A stretch of DNA of 64,000 bases. It comes from DASZIT01 sp036268775 (GTDB lineage: Bacteria > Actinomycetota > Acidimicrobiia > Acidimicrobiales > RAAP-2). Numbering within the stretch: position 1 is the first letter of the stretch; each line of letters opens with the position of its first letter. The position numbers were made by a program, and so were the translations under genes. Of the stretch, positions 16,939 through 24,842 are shown in pieces. The DNA is taken from positions 1 through 64,000 of the forward strand of contig DATATM010000030.1 of NCBI GenBank assembly GCA_036268775.1. The letters run 5' to 3'. The notes under the pieces were generated by a model that searched no databases, was not told where the DNA came from, and was given only the letters and a program-made list of their open reading frames with translations.

Positions 16939-17726
16939 GGATTGCGTCCGGTGAACAGACCGGTGACGAAGTGTCGTTCGACGTGGCCTCCGAACTCGTC
17001 CCGGACGGTGGCTTCGATGGCGTCGAGAAGCTGGGCCTGCTCCCCCGGCGGCCGGCCCAATATCAGGGTCATGGAGGCATACAGCCCCCGCACCTGGGCG
17101 GCATCCATCGTCACCTCCGAGCGGATGATCTCGCTCTCCACGTTGAGGAAGCCGGCTTGGTGGAGCTCGGGAAGGCGCTCCGCCTCGTCCAGACGGAAGG
17201 GCAGATCCCCCGCCGAGCTGGCGAAGGTGGAGGACACCCCCAACAGACGCTCCATGAAGGGGGCGAGGGCATCGGGCCGGGTGGGGTCGTCGAACAGCAT
17301 CGCCCAGACGGCAACCCAGCCTCCAGGAACCAGGAGACGCCGGAGCTTCGGGCCACCGACTCCCGGTCGGATCCAGTGGAAGGCATTGGCGGCGACGGCC
17401 AGATCGAAGGCTCTCTCGGTGAGCTCCGCCTCCTCGAAGGGACCGACGACCACCTCCAGGTTCTTGCCGCCAAGGCTCTCCTGGAGATAGGCGGCCATCG
17501 ACGGGTCGACTTCCACCCCGGTGACGTGGGCGCCGAGAGCCAGCATCCGGGCGGTGGCCAGGCCGGTCCCGGGGCCTAGCTCAATGACCCGGGAGCCAAC
17601 GGCGAGACCGCACCGCTCGACCAGGACGTCGTAGACCCGCTCCGGATAGTCGGGCCGCCCGGCGTCGTAGGAACAGGGATCCTGGCCGTAGAGGTGACAC
17701 CCAACGGCCGGGTCCGGAGCGTCCAC
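16935..17726 (-). CDS. Class I SAM-dependent methyltransferase
   Basis: 263 residues from a GTG start. Motif I VIELGPGTGLATARML (about 46-61) binds S-adenosylmethionine; the acidic loop GVEVD follows, and AFHWI and PGGWVAVW mark the later core strands. An N-terminal SYDAGRPDYPE stretch is typical of type 11 methyltransferases of this size. The substrate is unknown. It is co-translated with the downstream transglutaminase-like gene. Confidence 0.92.
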   Translation of the reverse strand: MDAPDPAVGCHLYGQDPCSYDAGRPDYPERVYDVLVERCGLAVGSRVIELGPGTGLATARMLALGAHVTGVEVDPSMAAYLQESLGGKNLEVVVGPFEEAELTERAFDLAVAANAFHWIRPGVGGPKLRRLLVPGGWVAVWAMLFDDPTRPDALAPFMERLLGVSSTFASSAGDLPFRLDEAERLPELHQAGFLNVESEIIRSEVTMDAAQVRGLYASMTLILGRPPGEQAQLLDAIEATVRDEFGGHVERHFVTGLFTGRNP

Positions 17727-17789
17727 CCGACCAACACTAGTAAGGCGCTACCTCCCGGCCGCTCGGAGGCCGGAGCGGCTCAGCTCAGC

Positions 17790-18152
17790 TCATCGCTTGG
17801 CGTAGTCGGCGTAGCCCTGCCAGTCGATCATCACGCAGGCCTCGTTCCCCACGATCCAGGCATCGTGCTTGGGTTCGATGGCGGCAAAGTCCCCCGGGCC
17901 GAATTCCATCTCCTCACCGTCGTCCATCACCACCCGGATCCGGCCGGAAATGACGTAGCCGGTGTGGGCAGCCTCACAGCTGTCGGTGTTGGCGATCGGC
18001 TTCACGTGCTCCGACCACTTCCACCCGGGCAGGAAGGTGGCCCGACCCACCAGACCTCCGTCGGTGGACACCAGCTCGAGCTGGCCGGTCCCCCCCTCGA
18101 ACGGCCGGGTCTCGTCGGGCGCATCGAAGCTCTTGCGAACTAGTCCTGGCAT
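17790..18152 (-). CDS. Cupin domain protein
   Basis: 120 residues behind a strong GGAGG site. The single cupin barrel has GWKWSEHVKPIANTDSCEAAH and GPGDFAAIEPKHDAWIVGNE; one of the usual motif 1 histidines is replaced, so metal binding may be altered. Proteins of this type (opening KSFDAPDETRPF) are common in actinobacteria without a known role. It leads a same-strand run with the DUF1059 and monooxygenase-like genes upstream. Confidence 0.88.
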   Translation of the reverse strand: MPGLVRKSFDAPDETRPFEGGTGQLELVSTDGGLVGRATFLPGWKWSEHVKPIANTDSCEAAHTGYVISGRIRVVMDDGEEMEFGPGDFAAIEPKHDAWIVGNEACVMIDWQGYADYAKR

Positions 18153-18271
18153 TGCTGACCTCCTGGTGGTTTCTCTGGAAAATGGGGCGAGAGCGGGTTC
18201 TGGTTGCAGTACCCGGGCGACGGCGCTGAACCCACCGCCGACGGGTTGCCGGCAGGGATGATCCCGGTCAA

Positions 18272-18466
18272 TCAGGCGCCGACCGGCGCCTCGTCCTTCA
18301 GGTTCTGACGCAGCCAGGTCCGCACCTCTTCGGTGTCCTGGTGCCCGTGGACGGCGACGGCGTGTTGGGTGGCGGCGGTGACCACCTCGTCCTCTTCACC
18401 CGAAATGGTCAACGTGCACCCGTTCTCGCTGGGGAAATCCCGACAATCGGCAACTTTTCTGGCCAT
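18272..18466 (-). CDS. DUF1059 family small protein
   Basis: 64 residues, full length for DUF1059, starting at ATG 18466 with an AGAGAGGGG site. Two cysteines in VADCRDFPSENGCT are the conserved pair of the family; TISGEEDEVVTAATQHAVAVHGH is the central block. The function of the family is unknown. It lies 31 bases downstream of the frameshifted monooxygenase-like gene on the same strand, so the two were probably one transcript. Confidence 0.88.
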   Translation of the reverse strand: MARKVADCRDFPSENGCTLTISGEEDEVVTAATQHAVAVHGHQDTEEVRTWLRQNLKDEAPVGA

Positions 18467-18497
18467 GGTGGCCCCTCTCTGGTGGTTTGGTTGGTGG

Positions 18498-18793
18498 TCA
18501 GTACTCTTCGACTCGGCGGACATCGAGGTTGCGGAACGCCATCGGCTGATCGGACAGCGCCGCCAGGCGCTCGGCGAAGACGGCGGTCTCGGGGAGATTC
18601 GAGTTGGCCATGGCGTCCTCATAGGAAGGGAACTCCACGATCTGGACATAGGTGTTGGGCCGATCCCGGTCCTGGGTGAAAGTCCCCCGCTGCGCCGTGC
18701 GCCGACCGGCGGTCTCGGCTCGCCACTCCCCGACCAGCGCCTCGACCTCATCGGGTCGGGCGTCGTAATCTCGATGATCTGGACGAAGGCCAT
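18498..18793 (-). pseudogene. Small antibiotic-biosynthesis-monooxygenase-like (Dabb-type) gene with a one-base deletion
   Basis: A GAGGTAG ribosome site precedes ATG 18793, and the first residues read MAFVQIIE. The frame then changes near 18765-18770. In the next frame the protein continues DYDARPDEVEALVGEW, then TFTQDRDRPNTYVQIVEFPS, and ends MAFRNLDVRRVEEY at a TGA (18498-18500). The total length is 296 bases, one short of 99 codons, consistent with loss of a single base (GAGGATTAC would restore it). The rest of the frame is clean, so the break is recent or is a sequencing error. Intact relatives are about 98-residue ferredoxin-like-fold proteins that often dimerise. Confidence 0.8.
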
Positions 18794-18891
18794 GGCTACC
18801 TCACTGCTGGGTACCCCGTTGTCGGCAATGTACTGCCGATCAGTCGACAAAACAATCGGCTTTCGGGCCGCCTACGTCGTATTCTTCCAGG

Positions 18892-19542
18892 TCACGGCAA
18901 CGTGAACTTGCGGAGCAAGGCCGGAAGGTCCCGCATGCCCTCGACGGCGATCGCCCCGTCGAGGGACAGGGAAGCTGCACCGGTCACCCCTCCGGCAAAG
19001 GCGAAGACAGCCATCCCGGCGGCCAACCCGGCGCTGACACCCGACACACTGTCCTCGACCACCGCGCAGCGACCCGGCGGCACCCCCATCTGGTCGGCGG
19101 CGTAGAGAAAGATGTCGGGAGCCGGTTTGCCCCGTTCCACTTGGTCGGCACTGTAGATACGGCCTTCGAAGCGGTCGAACAGGCCGGTGATGCCCAGGGT
19201 GAACGCCATCTTCTCCTGGCTCCCGCTCGAGGCCACACAGGTCAGGGTGGTGATCTGATCCAGCGCCTCGACGATCCCGGGCACCGGAGCCAGCTCACGG
19301 GCGAACACCTCCTGGTACCGGGGCTCGAACTCCGCCTCCCAGTCGACGGTCCGACCCAGCTGCCGTTCGATCTCTCCGTGCATGTAGGCCGCCGATCGAC
19401 CCACGAACCGTTCGACGATCTCCGACTCGGTCAGTGGCCAACCGAGACCGCCCAGGATCTCGGCCTCGGTCCGGATGGCGAGTCGTTCGCTGTCGACCAG
19501 CACCCCGTCGCAGTCGAAGATCACCAGATCGAAGCTGGTCAC
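18892..19542 (-). CDS. HAD superfamily hydrolase, subfamily IA
   Basis: 216 residues with the four HAD motifs: I FDCDGVLVDSE (Asp nucleophile about residue 9), II CVASSGS, III K in GKPAPDIF, and IV VVEDSVSGVSAG. The cap is a helical C1 type like beta-phosphoglucomutase or phosphoglycolate phosphatase. It probably dephosphorylates a small sugar or acid phosphate. It is the last gene of a four-gene operon (aldolase, RidA, RraA, HAD), and its start overlaps the RraA stop by 4 bases, suggesting it acts on a product of that pathway. Confidence 0.93.
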   Translation of the reverse strand: MTSFDLVIFDCDGVLVDSERLAIRTEAEILGGLGWPLTESEIVERFVGRSAAYMHGEIERQLGRTVDWEAEFEPRYQEVFARELAPVPGIVEALDQITTLTCVASSGSQEKMAFTLGITGLFDRFEGRIYSADQVERGKPAPDIFLYAADQMGVPPGRCAVVEDSVSGVSAGLAAGMAVFAFAGGVTGAASLSLDGAIAVEGMRDLPALLRKFTLP

Positions 19543-20207
19543 TCCAGCTCGACCGCCACCACCGAGTCGTCCAACCCGAGCAGCTCCACGGTGGTGGCAC
19601 CGGAGCGGAGGGACTGGAAGTAACCGATCTCCTTGTCGGTGCGGCCCTGGGCGGCGGCCACCACCTCGTCGATGCGGTCCCCCGGAACGATGACCACCCC
19701 GTCGACGTCACCGACCACCCAGTCGCCGAGGGCCACCGGAACCCCGGCCACCCGGACCGGCCGGCCCACCGTCCCCGCCGCCGCCTTCTCGGCTCCCGGC
19801 AACGACACCAACGAGGCGAACACCGGGAACCCGAGACCGCGGAGGGCGGCGACATCCCGGACTCCCCCGTCGATGACCAGGCCGGCCACCCCCCGGGCCT
19901 GGGCGGCGGTGGTGAGGACCTCACCGAAGTAGCCCCGCTCGGCGATGTCACCGACGTCGACGACCAGCGCGGTTCCCCTCGGAGCCCGGGCGACGGCCAC
20001 ATGGATGGCCAGATTGTCCCCGGGGGCGCAGCTCACCGGCAGCGCCGGCGCCGCCAGCGCGGCGCCGGGCCAGATCGGCCGCAGCCGAGGGGGGAGGGTC
20101 CGGGCCCCGGACTCCCCGAGGGTCGCCGACCCGAACCGGGCCAACACCCCGGCCAGCTCGTCGTCGGCCAGTGCCGACGCCCCGGTGTCGTGGCTGTCGT
20201 TGCTCAT
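19539..20207 (-). CDS. RraA family protein (4-hydroxy-4-methyl-2-oxoglutarate aldolase-like)
   Basis: 222 residues. Conserved RraA/HMG-aldolase features: GDNLAIHVAVARAPRGTALVVD, then GVAGLVIDGGVRDVAAL (Arg/Asp of GGVRD bind pyruvate and metal in aldolases) and GDWVVGDVDGVVIVP. It lacks the long extension of RNase E-interacting RraA and so is more probably a class II pyruvate aldolase or decarboxylase. It is co-translated with the HAD gene and follows the RidA and aldolase genes, consistent with a small sugar- or hydroxy-acid-degradation operon. Confidence 0.88.
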   Translation of the reverse strand: MSNDSHDTGASALADDELAGVLARFGSATLGESGARTLPPRLRPIWPGAALAAPALPVSCAPGDNLAIHVAVARAPRGTALVVDVGDIAERGYFGEVLTTAAQARGVAGLVIDGGVRDVAALRGLGFPVFASLVSLPGAEKAAAGTVGRPVRVAGVPVALGDWVVGDVDGVVIVPGDRIDEVVAAAQGRTDKEIGYFQSLRSGATTVELLGLDDSVVAVELE

Positions 20208-20255
20208 CTCACCTGCTCCACTCGTTGTACTCCTCGACCCTCGACGACCCCGAGC

Positions 20256-20714
20256 TCATCCCGGCGAGACCGCCACCGTCACCTCGATCTCCACCGCCCC
20301 GCCCCGCGGGAGGGCGGCGACTCCCACCGCCGAGCGGGTGTGGCGCCCGGCATCCCCGAAGACATCGAACAGCACCCGGCTGGCCCCGTCGACCACCGCC
20401 GGCTGCTCATGGAAGTCGGGAGCGGAAGCCACGAAGCCGGTGACGGCCAGGACCCGCTCTACCCGGTCGAGGGATCCGAGCGCCGCCTCCAGCACCGAGA
20501 GGGCATTGAGGGCGCACACCGCCGCCGCCGCTCGCCCCTCGTCCACCGTGACCGTCTGGCCCAGGATGCCGGTGCAGGTCAGTTCCCCGGCGATCCGGGG
20601 TAGCTGGCCCGAGGTCCGGGCCACCCCGGCGTGAACCACCACTGCATCGAGCGGGTCGTGCGGAGGATGGGGCCCGTAGAGCTCCAGCCCGAGCTCGGCC
20701 AGCCGATCCCGCAC
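20256..20714 (-). CDS. RidA (YjgF/YER057c/UK114) family protein
   Basis: 152 residues from the GTG at 20714. It shows the RidA pattern: DAVVVHAGVARTSGQLP near the start, AAAAVCALNALSVLEAALGSLDRV in the middle, and RSAVGVAALPRGGAVEIEVTVAV at the end. The conserved Arg in HTRSAVGV is the imine/enamine-binding residue of active RidA proteins. RidA proteins deaminate reactive enamines or imines. The gene lies between the class II aldolase (14 bases) and the RraA gene on the same strand. Confidence 0.9.
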   Translation of the reverse strand: MRDRLAELGLELYGPHPPHDPLDAVVVHAGVARTSGQLPRIAGELTCTGILGQTVTVDEGRAAAAVCALNALSVLEAALGSLDRVERVLAVTGFVASAPDFHEQPAVVDGASRVLFDVFGDAGRHTRSAVGVAALPRGGAVEIEVTVAVSPG

Positions 20715-20728
20715 CCGGCCGGACAGGG

Positions 20729-21382
20729 TCAGCCCTTCCAGGTGCGCATGAACCCGTAGACACTGGCGAAGTTGGCGTTGACCTCGTCAGGTAACGGATG
20801 GAGGTCGCCGAGGCTGCTCGCCCCCCAGAGGATGTGGGCGCTGCGTTCCACCAAGGCGGTGATGTGGAGCACCCGGTCGGGGGTGGGGCCGACCGCCACC
20901 ATCCCGTGGTTGGCGATGAGTGCCGCTCCCCGGTCCTTGAGGGCGGCCACCGCCTGGGTGCCCAGATCCTCGGTGCCGCTGGCGGCGTACTCGGTGACCC
21001 GAACTTCCCCGCCCACGAAGATGGAGAACTCGTCGATGCAGGACGGGATCGACTGGTGGGCCACCGCGAACATGGTGGCGTGGACCGGATGGGAATGGAT
21101 GACCGAGCCGATGTCGTCGTAGGCGGCGTAGCAGGCGAGGTGGAGGGCCATCTCCGAGGAGGGCGAGCGGGTTCCCGACAACACGGTGCCGGTCGGGTCG
21201 ATGGTGACCAGATCCTCGAGGGTCATGGCCGAGTAGTCGACCGAGGACGGGGTGATGCAGATGTTGCCATCCTCCATCCGGGCGGAGATGTTGCCGGCGG
21301 TGCCTTCCACCAGACCCCGGGCCAACATGTCCTTGGCCGCCGCCAACACCGCATTGGCGGCGTCCTCCACGAATGCAGCCAT
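20729..21382 (-). CDS. Class II aldolase/adducin family protein
   Basis: 217 residues with a CGAGGAGGAAT ribosome site before ATG 21382. The zinc ligands of fuculose-phosphate-type aldolases are visible: HSHPVHA (two His) and NHGMV (third His); the acidic Glu sits in PSSEMALH. The opening AKDMLARGLVEGTAGNISARM is the phosphate-binding loop region. It probably cleaves or epimerises a sugar phosphate. It leads the operon with RidA, RraA and HAD genes, and is divergent from the dehydrogenase at 21513 across a gap with a perfect-arm palindrome. Confidence 0.92.
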   Translation of the reverse strand: MAAFVEDAANAVLAAAKDMLARGLVEGTAGNISARMEDGNICITPSSVDYSAMTLEDLVTIDPTGTVLSGTRSPSSEMALHLACYAAYDDIGSVIHSHPVHATMFAVAHQSIPSCIDEFSIFVGGEVRVTEYAASGTEDLGTQAVAALKDRGAALIANHGMVAVGPTPDRVLHITALVERSAHILWGASSLGDLHPLPDEVNANFASVYGFMRTWKG

Positions 21383-21465
21383 GTCGATTCCTCCTCGATG
21401 GTCAGCGGCAGGACCCCGTACGAGGCCGCTGGTACTCGGGATGGTATCCGCTGGCCCATCATCCT

Positions 21466-21485
21466 GCCTGACACCGATGTCAGGC
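21466..21485 (+). promoter_or_regulatory. Palindromic operator candidate between divergent aldolase and dehydrogenase genes
   Basis: GCCTGACACCGATGTCAGGC has perfect 8-base arms (GCCTGACA/TGTCAGGC) around a 4-base centre, the size of a TetR-family site. It lies 28 bases before the ATG of the SDR gene and 84 bases before the aldolase start, so a bound protein could control both directions. Confidence 0.7.
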
Positions 21486-21512
21486 AGCGGTGAAGCTGGC
21501 TAATCTGACCCC

Positions 21513-22403
21513 ATGGGTCTGCTCGACAGTCGTGTCGCCGTCGTCACCGGCGCCGGTAGGGGAATCGGTCGCGAGGTGGCACTCTGCCTCGCCGCCCAAG
21601 GGGCCAAGGTGGTGGTCAACGACATCGGCGTCGGCCTCGACGGCCAGGGCGGCGGGGAAGACCCGGCCGCCGAGGTCTGTGCGGAGATCACCAAGGCGGG
21701 GGGCGAGGCGCTCCCCAACCGCGACTCGGTGAGCGACTTCGAAGCCGCCGGTCGGATCATCGACGCCGCCGTCGATGGCTACGGGCAGATCGACATCCTG
21801 GTGAACAACGCCGGCATCGTCCGGGACCGCTCGCTGTTGAAGATGACCGAGGAGGACTACGACGCGGTCATCGGCGTCCACCAGAAAGGGACGTTCAACG
21901 CCACCCGCCACGCCGCCCCCCACATGAAAGCGGCGGGCTACGGGCGCATCGTCAACATGACCTCGTCGGCCGGCCTCCGGGGCAACTTCGGCCAGACCAA
22001 CTACGGGGCGGCCAAGGCGGCCATCATGGGGATGACCTTCGTCTGGGCGGTCGAGCTCGGCAAGTACGGGATCACCGTCAACGCGGTGGCCCCGTCGGGT
22101 TCGACCCGGATGACCGAGGGCCTCTACAAGGGAGCCGAGCCGCCGGCCAACGAGAACCCGGCCCTCAACGCCCCGCTGGTGGCCTTCCTGGCTTCGGAGG
22201 CGGCCTCCTTCGTCAACGGGCAGATCCTCGGACGGTCCGGCTATGCCTACACCTTGTTCCAGACGCCGCGGCAGATCGCCAATATGTGGCAGGACGGCGG
22301 CTGGACCCCCGAACAGGTGGCTGAACACTTCCACGAAGTGCTGGGCCAGCACCTCCAGACGGTGGGCATGCCCGCCCATCCGCTGCTGGGCAAGCGGGAC
22401 TGA
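21513..22403 (+). CDS. Short-chain dehydrogenase/reductase (3-hydroxyacyl-CoA dehydrogenase-like)
   Basis: 296 residues. The NAD(P)-binding TGAGRGIG motif (about 11-18), NNAG at about 92, catalytic Ser in NMTSSAG, and YGAAK (Tyr/Lys) are all present. The insert VNDIGVGLDGQGGGEDPAAEV and the long C-terminal tail are typical of the SDR half of peroxisomal multifunctional-enzyme type 2 and its bacterial single-domain relatives, which oxidise 3-hydroxyacyl-CoA. This fits the acyl-CoA theme of the region. A TetR-type palindrome lies directly upstream. Confidence 0.92.
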   Translation: MGLLDSRVAVVTGAGRGIGREVALCLAAQGAKVVVNDIGVGLDGQGGGEDPAAEVCAEITKAGGEALPNRDSVSDFEAAGRIIDAAVDGYGQIDILVNNAGIVRDRSLLKMTEEDYDAVIGVHQKGTFNATRHAAPHMKAAGYGRIVNMTSSAGLRGNFGQTNYGAAKAAIMGMTFVWAVELGKYGITVNAVAPSGSTRMTEGLYKGAEPPANENPALNAPLVAFLASEAASFVNGQILGRSGYAYTLFQTPRQIANMWQDGGWTPEQVAEHFHEVLGQHLQTVGMPAHPLLGKRD

Positions 22404-22504
22404 AACCCAGCTCCTACAAGGACTGCCATCAGTCACTCGGACTACCATCGGGTGCACGCGCGGCCAACGTCGTCCGGCGATCTCTTCATGGGGAGGACGA
22501 CAAG

Positions 22505-23370
22505 GTGGTTGATGGCAACGACGGGAACTCGCCTGCGTCCGTGGGGACGACGGATCGGTACTGGGACCGGCTGGCGTTGGTGGCGGTGGGGGACGAACGC
22601 AGGCGTCGGACCTTGGAGCGTTCGAGGTTGTTCGATCAAGAGGCCGAGCGCTATGACCGGTGCCGACCGCGATACCCCGACGTCGTGATCGATGAGTTGC
22701 TCGGTCCGGAACCGTCTGGCCTCGAGCTGCTCGATGTGGGTTGTGGAACCGGGATCGCGGCAAGACCGATGGCTGAGCGGGGCGCCAAGGTGCTCGGGGT
22801 GGAACTCGCGCCACGAATGGCGGAGATCGCCCGCCGCCACGGAATCGACGTGGAGATCGGCGCCTTTGAGGACTGGGATGCCGCTGGTCGCAGTTTTGAC
22901 CGAGTGACTTCCGCCCAGGCGTGGCACTGGCTGGACATGCCCGCCGCCACGGCCAAAGCGGCGTCGATCCTGCGACCGAACGGCAGCCTTGGCCTGATTT
23001 GGAACGGAGGCGCTCACCCCGACGATCTCGCCGACGCGCTCGAGGACGTGTATTCGACGGTGGTGCCGAGCGGCACTCACCGTCTCTTCCGGGGCTATGC
23101 CGCCCACCGGTCGACCGACGTCAGGGCCGGACTCACGGGCGTCGTCGACGCCGTCACCGCGGCCCCCGATTTCGGAACCGTCACTGGACGCAGCGTTACC
23201 AAAGAGATGAATGGCTTGAGTTGCTCCTGTCATCCAGCGAATACGCCGCCCTCGAGCCGAACCTTCGACACCGTCTGCTCGATGCCGTGGCAACGACGAT
23301 CGACGACCACGGAGGCTCGTTCCTCATGGACTTCGAGACGGTTTTGATCGCCGCGAAAAGGCTCGGCTAA
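22505..23370 (+). pseudogene. SAM-dependent methyltransferase with a single-base frameshift near its C-terminus
   Basis: GTG 22505 follows a GGGGAGGA site. The first 220 or so residues are a normal type 11 methyltransferase: LFDQEAERYDRCRPRYPDVV, motif I LLDVGCGTGIAARPM, and AQAWHWLDM. Between about 23168 and 23186 the frame breaks; in the next frame the expected C-terminus follows (HWTQRYQRDEWLELLLSSSE, then TIDDHGGSFLMDFETVLIAA) and stops at 23370. The change equals loss of one base. Read as is, the protein would end in an unrelated Ser-rich tail. It stands at the left edge of the low-GC accessory block. Confidence 0.8.
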
Positions 23371-23464
23371 CACCTACGCCGTGGCGGCCGCTAACGATGC
23401 CGCCCGTGCCGACCGCTGCCGATTATTTCCGAGATATACCTGTCGGCCCGATATATGCCTCCTT

Positions 23465-23481
23465 CCCGGCGTTCGGGGGCA
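23465..23481 (+). repeat. Cassette-boundary motif, copy 1
   Basis: CCCGGCGTTCGGGGGCA, identical over 17 bases to copy 4. To its left, GATGCCGCCCGTGCC (23396-23410) can pair with it as an imperfect arm with one bulged base. Confidence 0.6.
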
Positions 23482-23505
23482 CTTCAGGCGACCAGAAGTA
23501 GCCTT

Positions 23506-24006
23506 GTGGATGAAATGTTGACCGTGGCCATTCTGGTTTTGTGTGTCTTGGGAATCGGAGGGGGGTTCCTTGGTCTGGTCTACTTGAAACGCCGCCAGGG
23601 AAACCGTCCCGTACCCCCTGAAACGTGGGTGGATCGATCAGTCGCTCGCCTAGTCATTCCAGTGGGCGTCGCACTTCCAGATCAGTCGAGAGCTTTCGCA
23701 CCAAATGTCTATGAGGTTCAGGTGTCGGCTGAAGCGTGTCAGGTTAGGTTCGCGCCCAACCTTGGCCGATGGAATCCAACCCGACTGTTTTACCCAGAGT
23801 GGTATATCCCATTGGAATCAATCGAGAGAGTCGTCCGTAGTAACGCCGAGTTCATGACCAGCCCGCTTGCCGCGAAGCCGCACGAAGGAGTCGAAATCAC
23901 CTACCTAGGTCGACTGCCAGAAAGTAGGCGGATCGCCCTTTGGTCTGACGATTCCAGTGCCCTCGCAACTGCCTTGATCGACCTACGAGGTTCTCAATCT
24001 GATTAG
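23506..24006 (+). CDS. Hypothetical membrane-anchored protein (cassette gene 1)
   Basis: I prefer the GTG at 23506 (or ATG at 23515) to ATG 23455, because the latter lies left of the boundary motif. About 166 residues. One N-terminal transmembrane helix (MLTVAILVLCVLGIGGGFLG) is followed by a basic stop-transfer KRRQGNRP and a soluble, probably cytoplasmic, beta-rich domain (VYEVQVSAEACQVRFAPN; WYIPLESIERVV). I recognise no family. Codon use is less GC-biased than in the flanking core genes. Confidence 0.7.
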   Translation: MDEMLTVAILVLCVLGIGGGFLGLVYLKRRQGNRPVPPETWVDRSVARLVIPVGVALPDQSRAFAPNVYEVQVSAEACQVRFAPNLGRWNPTRLFYPEWYIPLESIERVVRSNAEFMTSPLAAKPHEGVEITYLGRLPESRRIALWSDDSSALATALIDLRGSQSD

Positions 24007-24027
24007 GACCTCCCCGGCGGACCCACA

Positions 24028-24044
24028 CCCGGCGATCAGGGACA
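24028..24044 (+). repeat. Cassette-boundary motif, copy 2
   Basis: CCCGGCGATCAGGGACA lies 22 bases after the stop of the preceding gene. Its ATCAG can pair with CTGAT at 23999-24003, only a short stem. Confidence 0.55.
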
Positions 24045-24084
24045 CACCTCGGGACGGATAAGACTCGGTGGGTATTGTTGAAAC

Positions 24085-24483
24085 GTGAAGATTTCCCAAT
24101 GGTTGTCGCCAAATTCAGAGCCAGCGGAACCAACCGAAGAACTGATTGCGCAGGGCCTGGGCACACTTACGCGCCTCGATCGATTGTTTTGGGAGAAGAG
24201 GATGGAGCGTGTCCTACGGAGTCCCACCAGCACGCTCTGGATCCACGTGCCGAAAGATGGGATTACGGCCTCGACGCTCGGCCTCGTCGGGCGATTGTGG
24301 TTCCTCTACGCCTGGACTCTTATCACCGGGATATTTCTCCTGGCGTTAGATTTGAAGATTGCAGCCGTCACCGGGCTGGCATGGCTTCTGATTGGTCTTG
24401 GGATAGTTGCGTATGGCATCGGGGTGAGTCGGGCGATTAAGGCGAGCAAGGCCCGGCGGGCCTGGCGACGTGGTGTCCGGTAA
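24085..24483 (+). CDS. Hypothetical two-helix membrane protein (cassette gene 2)
   Basis: 132 residues from GTG 24085. A soluble N-terminal region of about 65 residues (LGTLTRLDRLFWEKRMERVL) is followed by two hydrophobic helices (GRLWFLYAWTLITGIFLLAL and AAVTGLAWLLIGLGIVAYGI) and a strongly basic C-terminus (KASKARRAWRRGVR), placing both ends in the cytoplasm. No family is recognised. The frame is flanked by boundary motifs on both sides. Confidence 0.7.
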   Translation: MKISQWLSPNSEPAEPTEELIAQGLGTLTRLDRLFWEKRMERVLRSPTSTLWIHVPKDGITASTLGLVGRLWFLYAWTLITGIFLLALDLKIAAVTGLAWLLIGLGIVAYGIGVSRAIKASKARRAWRRGVR

Positions 24484-24525
24484 AGAACTAGATCGGCTGC
24501 CCCGAAGTGCCGTACTGCTCACCTA

Positions 24526-24542
24526 CCCGGCGATCAGGGATG
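24526..24542 (+). repeat. Cassette-boundary motif, copy 3
   Basis: CCCGGCGATCAGGGATG. The stop codon of the minus-strand gene to its right lies inside the motif (24534-24536). CGATCAG pairs with CTAGATCG at 24488-24495 with one bulged A, giving a 50-base imperfect inverted repeat. Confidence 0.6.
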
Positions 24543-24842
24543 CCATGATCGTTCGTTGCATGGGTCCCTCGCTACGTACCGCTCGATGTACTCCTCTATG
24601 GGACGCGCTGAGCCTGTCACGTGAAGCGACCCATCAAAGCGGTCCACGAGAATCGGAGCATTTCCTGCCAGAGCGTGGTTCTCTGAGCGAGTCTCGTCGT
24701 GAATCGCTGAATCGTAGAAATACACCCAGCCAACAGGAAACTCCCGAACCTTGGCGATAGTCGGTTCCCAGTCCACCGGCATCGCAGCCAAGTGGGCTTC
24801 TACCAAGCGTCGCGCCTCGTCTTCGCTGACCGGACCTGCCAC
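24534..24842 (-). CDS. Imm35/YrhB-like immunity-type protein (cassette gene 3)
   Basis: 102 residues from GTG 24842. The pattern WVYFYDSAIHDE followed by ALAGNAPILVDRFDGSLHVTG and PIEEYIERY is the Imm35 (YrhB) fold, whose members are predicted immunity proteins of polymorphic toxin systems or single genes in accessory DNA. No matching toxin is seen beside it. The gene's stop lies within boundary motif copy 3 and its start is 107 bases left of copy 4. Function as an immunity factor is family-based inference. Confidence 0.78.
   Translation of the reverse strand: MAGPVSEDEARRLVEAHLAAMPVDWEPTIAKVREFPVGWVYFYDSAIHDETRSENHALAGNAPILVDRFDGSLHVTGSARPIEEYIERYVARDPCNERSWHP

Noticed and set aside
23369..23400. 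Two GGCTAAC/CGCTAAC boxes as true integron R'' core sites
   Set aside because: They do not fit RYYYAAC with a matching GTTRRRY partner at the other end; only the general hairpin layout is attC-like, so canonical integron sites are not claimed.
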